NCBI GenBank assembly: GCA_905195005.1
Contig: CAJJUC010000064.1
Coordinates: 1 to 12,067, forward strand
Length of the DNA: 12,067 bases
Reading direction: 5' to 3'
DNA from: an uncultured Eubacteriales bacterium
GTDB taxonomy: Bacteria > Bacillota > Clostridia > UMGS1883
A program made the position numbers and the translations under genes. Under the pieces are notes generated by a model, which saw only the letters and a program-made list of their open reading frames with translations, was not told the DNA's origin and did no database searches. Positions 6,137 to 12,067 of this stretch are shown here, piece after piece (position 1 is the first letter of the stretch; every line of letters starts with the position of its first letter).

Positions 6137-6157
6137 ATTTTAAAAGGAGAGATTCAA

Positions 6158-7189
6158 ATGGCAAAGGTTGTTACCATGGGCGAAATAATGCTCAGACTGT
6201 CAACACCGAATTTTGAAAGATTTTTGCAGGCGGACGAATTTGACGTTTGCTACGGCGGCGGCGAGGCAAATGTTGCCGTATCGCTGGCAAACTACGGTCA
6301 CGACGCGGAATTTATCACAAAAGTTCCCGAAAATCCGATTGGCGACTGTGCTGTTGCGGCGCTTCGCAAAATGAACGTTGAAACGAAAAATATTGCACGC
6401 GGCGGCGAAAGGCTCGGAATATATTTCCTTGAATCGGGAGCTGCAATGCGCGCTTCAAACGTTGTTTATGACCGAGCACATTCCTCCATTGCAACGGCAG
6501 CGGCAGCAGATTTTGACTTCGACAAGATTTTTGACGGCTGCGACTGGTTTCACTTCACGGGAATTACACCGGCAATCTCCGACTCCGCGGCAGAGCTTAC
6601 CGAAATTGCTCTTAAGGCGGCAAAGGGAAAAGGCGTTAAGGTTTCATGCGACCTGAACTTCAGAAAGAAGCTTTGGACAAGCGAAAAAGCTCAGCGCATT
6701 ATGACAAATCTTATGCAGTATGTTGACGTTTGCATCGGTAATGAAGAAGACGCGGAAAAGGTTCTCGGCTTCAAGCCCGGAAAAACGGACGTTACAAGCG
6801 GCGAGCTTGAGCTTGCAGGATACAAGAGCATATTTGAGCAGATGGTTGAAAAATTCAACTTTGAATATGTAATATCCTCCCTGAGAGTTTCTCATTCCGC
6901 TTCCGACAACGGCTGGTCTGCTTGCATATACAGCCGCGATACAAAGGAATTCTACCATTCGCGCGAATACAGGATTCACCCGATTGTTGACCGCGTTGGC
7001 GGCGGTGACAGCTTTGCTGCCGGCGTTATCTGCGGAATGCTTGACGGACGCGATTTCAAAACCGCGCTTGAGTTCGGCGTTGCGGCTTCGGCGCTGAAGC
7101 ACACAATCCCCGGCGATATGAACATTGTTACACGCGCAGAGGCTGAAAATCTTATGGGCGGCGACGGCAGCGGCCGCGTTCAGAGATAA
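6158..7189 (+). CDS. kdgK: 2-dehydro-3-deoxygluconokinase
   Basis: PfkB-family sugar kinase that phosphorylates 2-keto-3-deoxygluconate (KDG) to KDPG with ATP. The 343-residue protein opens with the family's VVTMGEIMLRLSTP and has the substrate-binding glycine patch GGGEANVAVSLANYG near 33-47. The C-terminal signature is DRVGGGDSFAAG, with the catalytic base D284. The size fits the family. The ATG at 6158 is preceded by AAAGGAGA. It is the first gene of a two-gene operon, 18 bases upstream of the KDPG aldolase, which makes the KDG assignment strong compared with other PfkB kinases. Together they complete uronate or pectin-derived KDG breakdown, or the semi-phosphorylated Entner-Doudoroff branch. 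No uronate isomerase or dehydratase genes are in view. The divergent AraC gene is the likely regulator. Confidence 0.93.
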   Translation: MAKVVTMGEIMLRLSTPNFERFLQADEFDVCYGGGEANVAVSLANYGHDAEFITKVPENPIGDCAVAALRKMNVETKNIARGGERLGIYFLESGAAMRASNVVYDRAHSSIATAAAADFDFDKIFDGCDWFHFTGITPAISDSAAELTEIALKAAKGKGVKVSCDLNFRKKLWTSEKAQRIMTNLMQYVDVCIGNEEDAEKVLGFKPGKTDVTSGELELAGYKSIFEQMVEKFNFEYVISSLRVSHSASDNGWSACIYSRDTKEFYHSREYRIHPIVDRVGGGDSFAAGVICGMLDGRDFKTALEFGVAASALKHTIPGDMNIVTRAEAENLMGGDGSGRVQR

Positions 7190-7207
7190 AACGAAAGGAT
7201 GTTTGAA

Positions 7208-8173
7208 ATGGATATATTAAAGGAAATATCTAATATCGGTATAATTCCGGTTATCAAAATCAACGACGCTTCCAAAGCTGTTCCGCTTGCAAAGGCTCTT
7301 ATCGACGGCGGTCTTGCAGCAGCCGAGGTTACCTTCAGAACCGACGCAGCCGAGGAAGCTATCAGAGCAATATCCAAAGCATTCCCCGACATGATTGTCG
7401 GTGCAGGCACGGTTCTTACGATTGACCAGGCGCAGCGCGCGCTTAACGCCGGCGCTAAGTTCATCGTAAGCCCCGGCTTCAACCCCAAGGTTGTTAAGTG
7501 GTGTCTTGAGCAGGGCGTTACGCCGCTTCCCGGCATCAACACACCTTCCGAAATTGAGCAGGCGCTGGAGCTCGGGCTTAAGGTTGTTAAGTTCTTCCCT
7601 GCCGAGCAGAGCGGCGGTCTTGCAAAAATCAAAGCAATGTCCGCTCCCTACGGCGGAGTTAAGTTCATGCCTACCGGCGGAATCAACACGGAAAATGTTT
7701 GCGAATACCTTGCAAGCAATAAAATACTTGCATGCGGCGGAAGCTTCATGGTTAAGGAAAGCTACATAGATAACGGCAACTGGGACGAAATTACGGCGCT
7801 CACCAAGAAAGCCGTTGAGCTTATGCTCGGGCTTGAAATTGCGCACATCGGCATCAATAACGAAAACGAAGCTGAGGCTAAGGCAACAGCCGAGGCTATG
7901 GCGCTTGTTATGGGTAAATCCATTGAGCGCGAAAGCGCAAAGGGAATGTTTGTCGGCGCTCAGTTTGAGATAATGAAGTCGCATGGACCGGGAAAATGCG
8001 GACATATTGCAGTTGCCGCAAACAACGTTGAACGCGCTATATATCATCTTTCCAGGAAAGGCATTGAGTTTGACGAAGCAAGCGCAACATTTAACGATGA
8101 CGGAACAAGAAAGTTTATCTATCTTAAGAATGAGATAGGCGGCTTCGGTGTTCATCTTCTTCAGAAAAAGTAA
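7208..8173 (+). CDS. kdgA: KDPG/KHG aldolase with C-terminal VOC-like domain
   Basis: Splits KDPG into pyruvate and glyceraldehyde 3-phosphate. Residues 1-205 are a complete class I KDPG aldolase: E40 and R44 in AEVTFRT, GAGTV at 65-69, SPGF at 88-91, the Schiff-base lysine K128 in VVKFFPAE, and the phosphate-binding PTGGI. Residues about 209-321 add a second domain not needed for the aldolase. It runs from LEIAHIGINNENEAEA through GHIAVAANNVERAIYHL to GGFGVHLLQK, and resembles the glyoxalase/VOC fold (two beta-alpha-beta halves). Its ligand is unknown. ATG 7208 is chosen over ATG 7199 because AAAGGA (7194-7199) is spaced 8 bases from it and overlaps the earlier ATG; the choice changes only three residues. 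It is the second gene of the kdgK operon and ends before a strong terminator. Confidence 0.93.
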   Translation: MDILKEISNIGIIPVIKINDASKAVPLAKALIDGGLAAAEVTFRTDAAEEAIRAISKAFPDMIVGAGTVLTIDQAQRALNAGAKFIVSPGFNPKVVKWCLEQGVTPLPGINTPSEIEQALELGLKVVKFFPAEQSGGLAKIKAMSAPYGGVKFMPTGGINTENVCEYLASNKILACGGSFMVKESYIDNGNWDEITALTKKAVELMLGLEIAHIGINNENEAEAKATAEAMALVMGKSIERESAKGMFVGAQFEIMKSHGPGKCGHIAVAANNVERAIYHLSRKGIEFDEASATFNDDGTRKFIYLKNEIGGFGVHLLQKK

Positions 8174-8199
8174 TTAATCCATCCTGAAATATGTGTCAC

Positions 8200-8241
8200 A
8201 GCAAAACAGCGGCGTTTCACAAGAAGCGCCGCTGTTTTGCT
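8200..8241. terminator. Bidirectional terminator between kdgA and pgi
   Basis: A perfect 15-base inverted repeat (8200-8214 with 8227-8241; AGCAAAACAGCGGCG). Four more pairs including one G-T, TTTC/GAAG, close a tight ACAA loop, making a stem of about 19 base pairs. It lies 26 bases past kdgA and 16 bases past the pgi stop on the other strand. Rightward it runs into TATATATGCTTTTT. Confidence 0.92.
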
Positions 8242-8257
8242 ATATATGCTTTTTCTC

Positions 8258-9604
8258 TTAAAGCCTTTTCTTAAGCTCTGCCTGCTGCTCCTCATACCCG
8301 GGTTTTCCGAGAAGCGCAAACATGTTTTTCTTATATGCTTCAACGCCGGGCTGATTAAACGGATTAACTCCGAGAAGATAGCCGCTGATGCCGCACGCCT
8401 TTTCAAAGAAGTAAATCAGATTGCCGAGGCAGTATTCATCCATCTTTTCAGCATGAATAACAAGGTTCGGAACATCGCCGTCGGTGTGCGCGAGAAGCGT
8501 TCCGTTAAACGCCTGCTCATTTACAAAGCTCATATTCTCGCCTGCAAGGAAGTTCAGACCGTCAACATTGTCGGCATCCTCCTTAATTGCAATATCCTTG
8601 CGCGCATTATCAAAGAAAAGCACCGTTTCAAACATTATGCGCATACCCTGCTGAATATACTGACCCATTGAGTGCAAATCGCTCGAAAAGTCAACCGCAG
8701 CCGGGAAAATGCCTTTGTTATCCTTGCCCTCGCTCTCGCCGAAAAGCTGCTTCCACCACTCGGCAAAATAATGAACCTGCGGCTCATAGTTTACCATGAT
8801 TTCGGTGGTCTTGCCCTTGCGGTAGAGTGCGTTCCTTGCGGCAACATATTTGTAGCAGTCATTTTTCTCAAGGTCACGTTCGGAATATTCATGCATTGCG
8901 TCGCGCGCACCCTCCATCAGTGCGTCAATATCAGCGCCCGAGGCTGCAATCGGAAGAAGTCCGACAGCCGTAAGAACGCTGTAACGTCCGCCGACCTCAT
9001 CGGGAACGACAAAGGTTTCATAGCCCTCCTCATCGGCAAGCTTTTTCAGTGCGCCCTTCGCCTTATCGGTTGTTGCGAAAATTCTTTCGCGCGCGCCCTC
9101 CTTGCCATACTTTTCAATCAGCATTTCGCGGAATATGCGGAATGCGATTGCAGGCTCTGTTGTGGTTCCGCTTTTTGATATAATATTAACCGAGAAATCA
9201 ATATCCTTAACGGTTTCGATAAGGTCCGCAAGATATGTTGAGCTTATGCTGTTTCCCGCAAAGAAAATCTGCGGAGCGCCGCCGCGCGCGTCCTTATTGA
9301 TATTATAAAAATTGTGATGAACCATCTCGATTGCCATTCTTGCACCGAGATATGATCCGCCGATTCCGATAACGATAAGCGCCTGCGAATTGCTTCTTAT
9401 CTTTGCGGCAGCCTTTTTAATGCGGTCATATTCCTCACGGTCATAGTCTTCGGGAAGCTTTACCCATCCGAGGAAATCGCTTCCCTCTCCCGTGCCGCCG
9501 TGCAGAATGTCGTGCGCCTGACCGATAAACGGTGCAAGCGACTTTATTTCCTCTTTTGAAATAAACTTTTCTGCCTTAGAGGCATCAAATCTAATCTTAG
9601 TCAT
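8258..9604 (-). CDS. pgi: Glucose-6-phosphate isomerase
   Basis: Interconverts glucose 6-phosphate and fructose 6-phosphate in glycolysis and gluconeogenesis. The 448-residue length is that of the shorter Firmicutes form, not the 550-residue enterobacterial form. The sugar-phosphate isomerase domains show VIGIGGSYLGARM, the phosphate-binding KSGTTTEPA, family signature 1 in DEVGGRYSVLTAVGLLP, the HSMGQYIQQG stretch, and signature 2 in NPFNQPGVEAYKKNMF. The ATG at 9604 has GAAGGAG 7 bases upstream. It lies 21 bases after galE on the same strand with no terminator between, so the two form an operon started upstream of galE. It shares its terminator with kdgA. Confidence 0.97.
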   Translation of the reverse strand: MTKIRFDASKAEKFISKEEIKSLAPFIGQAHDILHGGTGEGSDFLGWVKLPEDYDREEYDRIKKAAAKIRSNSQALIVIGIGGSYLGARMAIEMVHHNFYNINKDARGGAPQIFFAGNSISSTYLADLIETVKDIDFSVNIISKSGTTTEPAIAFRIFREMLIEKYGKEGARERIFATTDKAKGALKKLADEEGYETFVVPDEVGGRYSVLTAVGLLPIAASGADIDALMEGARDAMHEYSERDLEKNDCYKYVAARNALYRKGKTTEIMVNYEPQVHYFAEWWKQLFGESEGKDNKGIFPAAVDFSSDLHSMGQYIQQGMRIMFETVLFFDNARKDIAIKEDADNVDGLNFLAGENMSFVNEQAFNGTLLAHTDGDVPNLVIHAEKMDEYCLGNLIYFFEKACGISGYLLGVNPFNQPGVEAYKKNMFALLGKPGYEEQQAELKKRL

Positions 9605-9625
9605 TGAAAAGCTCCTTCTTTCCTG

Positions 9626-10639
9626 TTATTCGCCGAATCCGTTGGGATTCTTGCTCTGCCAGTTCCACGAATCGGCGCACATTTCGTCAATTCCGCGCGT
9701 TGCCTCCCAATCAAGCTCAGCCTTTGCCTTTGAGGGATCGGCATAGCAAACTGCAATATCCCCTGCGCGCGGAGGATCGATAACATACGGAATATCCTTT
9801 CCGCATGCCTTTGAAAATGCCTTTATTATTTCAATAACACTGTACCCGTGGCCCGTTCCGAGGTTATAAATGTAAACACCGGGATTGCCGGCTTTCTTTT
9901 CAACCGCCTTAACGTGACCGAGCGCAAGATCGACAACATGGATATAGTCGCGCACACCCGTGCCGTCCTTTGTGGGATACTTGTCTCCGAAAACATGCAC
10001 CTTTTCAAGTCTGCCGACCGCAACCTGAGCAACATACGGAAGCAGATTGTTCGGGATTCCTTTCGGGTCTTCTCCGAGTGTTCCGCTCTTGTGAGCGCCG
10101 ATCGGATTAAAATAACGGAGCAGCACAACGCTGAAACGCTTGTCGGCAAACTGAACATCCGTAAGAACTCTTTCAAGCATAAGCTTTGTCGTTCCGTAGG
10201 GATTTGTTGTCGAAAGCGGAAAATCCTCCTTTATCGGAACTGTTTTCGGAGAACCGTAAACAGTTGCCGAAGATGAAAACACAATGGAAAATACGCCGTG
10301 ACTGCGCATAACGTCCAAAAGAGTAAATGTGCCCGTCATATTATTATGGTAATATTCAAGCGGCTTTTCAACCGATTCACCGACAGCCTTCAAGCCGGCA
10401 AAGTGAATAACCGCATCAATTTTATGCTTGTCAAACACTGACGACAGTGCGTCTCTGTCAAGAATGTCACAAACATAGAAGGGAAAATCCTTTCCTGAAA
10501 CCTTTTTCACCGCGTCAATAGCCTTTTTGCTTGAATTGCAAAGGTTATCGACAACGACAATATCATGCCCCGCATTGAGCAGCTCTATACAAGTGTGGCT
10601 GCCAATATAGCCTGCGCCGCCGGTTACGAGAATTGTCAT
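9626..10639 (-). CDS. galE: UDP-glucose 4-epimerase
   Basis: NAD-dependent epimerase interconverting UDP-glucose and UDP-galactose, for galactose use and for cell-surface sugar supply. The 337-residue product is a standard extended short-chain dehydrogenase: GGAGYIGSH at 7-15 binds NAD, SSSATVYG at 122-129 supplies the active-site serine/threonine, and Y148xxxK152 in NPYGTTK is catalytic. It continues with LRYFNPIGAH and GTGVRDYIHVVDLA, both family hallmarks. I chose ATG 10639 (MTILVTGG). A GTG three codons upstream is only 2 bases from the AAAGGA site, too close. It is the first gene of an operon with pgi. The absence of galK and galT nearby favours a role in precursor supply, but this is inference. 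Confidence 0.95.
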   Translation of the reverse strand: MTILVTGGAGYIGSHTCIELLNAGHDIVVVDNLCNSSKKAIDAVKKVSGKDFPFYVCDILDRDALSSVFDKHKIDAVIHFAGLKAVGESVEKPLEYYHNNMTGTFTLLDVMRSHGVFSIVFSSSATVYGSPKTVPIKEDFPLSTTNPYGTTKLMLERVLTDVQFADKRFSVVLLRYFNPIGAHKSGTLGEDPKGIPNNLLPYVAQVAVGRLEKVHVFGDKYPTKDGTGVRDYIHVVDLALGHVKAVEKKAGNPGVYIYNLGTGHGYSVIEIIKAFSKACGKDIPYVIDPPRAGDIAVCYADPSKAKAELDWEATRGIDEMCADSWNWQSKNPNGFGE

Positions 10640-10712
10640 ATCGATCACATTCCTTTCGGCATAGTCCGCGAAGCGGAGATATGCAATATATTAAGTCTGT
10701 TACAGCAAGTAT

Positions 10713-10742
10713 ATTTTACACCATTATATTATATAATGTCAA
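10713..10742 (-). promoter_or_regulatory. galE-pgi promoter
   Basis: Leftward TTGACA (10742-10737), 18-base spacer and TAAAAT (10718-10713). It predicts a start near 10706 and a leader of about 65 bases. The 123-base region is shared with the divergent peptidase gene, for which no clear promoter is visible. Confidence 0.65.
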
Positions 10743-10762
10743 GTAAAAGGGGTGCATGATTA

Positions 10763-11476
10763 TTGACTTTTTTTCCGACTGTAAAACAATTTATATCAAA
10801 AGCGCTTGTTCCCTTAGGAAGTACAATGTACATATACGGCGGCGGCTGGAACGAAAGCGACACGGGCGCCGGGGAAAGCGCGCTGTCAGCCGGCGCTTCG
10901 CCGTGCTGGAAAAGTTTTTTCGAAAGCAGCCGCTCCGACTATGATTTCCGCACCTGCGGCGGTTCGCGCACTTCGGGGCTTGACTGCACGGGCTATATCG
11001 GCTGGGCTGTTTACAATCTTTTTAACGACACGGATGGCAAAAAGGGATTTGTGTTCAAATCCTCCGTGCTTGGCGAAAGGCTTTCCGCGCTCGGGCTCGG
11101 CTCTGTCACCGATGAACGGTATATCGATTCGCGGCGCTGCGGCGACATTTTTTATTCCGAGAAACACTTTCATGCGTACATTGCCATCGGAGAATATACT
11201 GACGGCAGTGTTCTGCTGCTTCATTCAAGTCCGCCCGGCGTGATGCTGAGCGGAACAACAAGCGCACTCGGGAAATACGGCAGCCTTGCGCAAAGAGCGG
11301 CTGCTTTATACATGGCAGAGCATTGCCCCGAATGGGTAAAAAAGTACCCATGCAGTGACCGCGGCATCGATTACCTGCATGGATATAAAAGATTCAGATT
11401 TTACCGCGTTGTCGTTCCCGACCCCGATGGAATCACGGATTTGCCGCCGGACGCCGCACTCAGGCTTTGTCTTTAG
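10763..11476 (+). CDS. NlpC/P60-like (C40) cysteine peptidase
   Basis: A 237-residue protein with the features of a cell-wall peptide hydrolase fold. YIYGGGW at 23-29 replaces the usual YxWGG lead. GLDCTGYIGWAVYN holds the probable nucleophile C75. GDIFYSEKHFHAYIAIG holds the probable catalytic H137, and LLLHSSPPG offers H154 as the third residue. The start is taken as TTG 10763 because AAAAGGGG sits about 10 bases upstream and an in-frame stop lies at 10757-10759; an ATG at 10756 opens only a 62-codon shadow in another frame. No signal peptide, membrane segment or SH3/LysM wall-binding domain is seen, which is unusual for an exported wall enzyme. It could act inside the cell on imported peptides, or leave by another route. 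It diverges from galE and converges on a small membrane gene. Substrate unknown. Confidence 0.78.
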   Translation: MTFFPTVKQFISKALVPLGSTMYIYGGGWNESDTGAGESALSAGASPCWKSFFESSRSDYDFRTCGGSRTSGLDCTGYIGWAVYNLFNDTDGKKGFVFKSSVLGERLSALGLGSVTDERYIDSRRCGDIFYSEKHFHAYIAIGEYTDGSVLLLHSSPPGVMLSGTTSALGKYGSLAQRAAALYMAEHCPEWVKKYPCSDRGIDYLHGYKRFRFYRVVVPDPDGITDLPPDAALRLCL

Positions 11477-11538
11477 CTTTGGATTCAAGCATAAGGCAAA
11501 AATCGCAGCAATCGCCGCTTTTCCCGAGCCCTGCTCTC

Positions 11539-11703
11539 TTATTCCTTATTATCTATTACATATATCACGCAGGCAAGCCCGGAAATAAGCGCAAACAATA
11601 TCGAACCGCCCAATCCGTCTCCGAGCGCCGCTCCGGCAAAAAGTCCGGCTGCTGCGGCAAGAACCATAATTATAATTGCGCTGACTGTTCTGAATTTATT
11701 CAT
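11539..11703 (-). CDS. Small two-helix membrane protein
   Basis: A 54-residue hydrophobic protein, starting MNKFRTVSAIIIMVL and ending VIYVIDNKE. Two predicted membrane segments, about 8-27 and 31-49, are separated by a glycine-rich GDGLGG turn. The ATG at 11703 has an excellent ribosome site (GGGAGG, 7 bases away) and the frame uses normal codons, so I consider it real despite its size. It converges on the C40 peptidase gene with 62 bases between. A consensus promoter lies about 175 bases upstream. No family is recognised; small membrane proteins of this kind may modulate other membrane complexes, but nothing here shows that. Confidence 0.72.
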   Translation of the reverse strand: MNKFRTVSAIIIMVLAAAAGLFAGAALGDGLGGSILFALISGLACVIYVIDNKE

Positions 11704-11877
11704 AGAATTGCCTCCCTGTATATTCGGATAGTGTCAGACAGACACACCGTTTTATATATTTTACCTCTCGTTAAAACCTTATTTTAGGAAAGCTCCACAA
11801 TTTTTGCTTATATAGCAATAACCTCCCTTTTGCCGTATAATTGAGTTGCTCATCCTCTTTTTTCCGATACAGAGATT
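11704..11877 (-). other. Long leader before the small membrane gene
   Basis: About 165 bases lie between the predicted start point and the ATG at 11703. It holds a possible 24-codon frame at 11779-11853 (MSNSIIRQKGGYCYISKNCG), whose upstream GAGG touches the ATG and is therefore doubtful. A second GGGAGG near 11822-11827 has no good start after it. A GTGTC/GACAC dyad lies at 11731-11745. No riboswitch or terminator is recognised. Confidence 0.35.
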
Positions 11878-11906
11878 ATTATACGTCTTGATTTTTCACT
11901 TGTCAA
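11878..11906 (-). promoter_or_regulatory. Consensus promoter upstream of the small membrane gene
   Basis: Leftward TTGACA (11906-11901), a 17-base spacer and TATAAT (11883-11878). It is a perfect match and points to the small membrane gene. It sits immediately beside the truncated GH94-like fragment. Confidence 0.75.
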
Positions 11907-11934
11907 GCATTTTAAAGCGACTTTTTCGCATATC

Positions 11935-12067
11935 GCGGTAACGGAGTATATGCCGGGAATGAAGCCGAGGTGGGACGGACTTGAGATAAGCCCGTGCCTG
12001 CCGCAGGAAATGCTGCCGGCAAAGGTAACGCGTGTGTTCCGCGGCAAAACCTATGAAATTGAAATTA
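11935..12067 (+). pseudogene. C-terminal fragment resembling a GH94 glycoside phosphorylase
   Basis: The frame reads VTEYMPGMKPRWDGLEISPC, then LP, a short linker and KVTRVFRGKTYEIEI up to the window edge. This matches the conserved C-terminal pattern of GH94 cellobiose/chitobiose-type phosphorylases (G-x-x-P-x-x-DGL-x-I-x-PC-x-P, then V-x-R-x-FRG-x-x-Y). These enzymes normally have about 700-800 residues before this point. Here an in-frame stop lies at 11842-11844 and the intervening residues do not look like the family, so the catalytic body is missing. It may be a gene remnant from a deletion, or a junction artefact. The end of the reading frame lies outside the window. Confidence 0.55.

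Noticed and set aside
7217..8155. A 312-codon frame antisense to the KDPG aldolase gene
   Set aside because: The sense strand encodes an aldolase with every active-site motif. The antisense product is cysteine-rich, without a recognisable domain, and starts without a ribosome site.
10756..10944. A 62-codon frame from ATG 10756
   Set aside because: It competes for the same ribosome site as the C40 peptidase gene but has no domain, and its frame is out of phase with the catalytic motifs.
1..12067. CRISPR array, insertion sequence or rRNA genes
   Set aside because: No regularly spaced repeat-spacer units, no transposase frames with terminal inverted repeats, and no rRNA-like stretches were seen on either strand.

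Overview
The window reads as a low-to-mid GC Gram-positive chromosome, most likely a gut-type Clostridia member. This is inferred from gene types, strong AGGAGG-like ribosome sites, TTGACA-17-TATAAT promoters and Rho-independent hairpins; the sequence alone does not give a species.

Region A (1-2092) looks like the end of an integrative element sitting against the 3' end of guaA. It holds a tyrosine integrase (cut by the window edge), an overlapping small excisionase-like HTH gene, a 379-base divergent control region, and an XRE-family regulator that ends in a long hairpin terminator. The control region has two face-to-back consensus promoters and four copies of a 20-base operator-like repeat, two of them exactly in the promoter spacers. 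This is a compact genetic switch in which the XRE protein probably controls both itself and int/xis. Between the terminator and guaA lies a repeat-rich stretch that could be the recombination end.

Region B (2093-4100) is core: guaA (GMP synthase) with its own promoter, and a lone tRNA-Glu(CTC) with a consensus promoter and hairpin terminator.

Region C (4168-8241) is a divergent pair of transcription units. Leftward are an AraC-type regulator and a secreted protein with two copper-amine-oxidase-N-terminal ('stalk')-like repeats. Rightward are kdgK and kdgA, which convert 2-keto-3-deoxygluconate to KDPG and then to pyruvate plus glyceraldehyde 3-phosphate. The KDPG aldolase carries an extra C-terminal glyoxalase/VOC-like domain. 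The 138-base intergenic region holds the araC promoter and a 10-base inverted repeat that may bind the regulator.

Region D (8258-10742) is galE then pgi, a leftward sugar-phosphate operon that shares a bidirectional terminator with kdgA.

Region E (10763-12067) holds a rightward NlpC/P60-like cysteine peptidase starting with TTG, a leftward 54-residue membrane protein, a perfect leftward promoter about 165 bases upstream of it, and at the edge a fragment that resembles the C-terminus of a GH94 glycoside phosphorylase with no body upstream.

Most of the window is ordinary metabolism. The parts most worth a second look are the phased-operator switch and element end at guaA, the secreted stalk-like protein paired with AraC, the aldolase-VOC fusion, and the right-edge junction.
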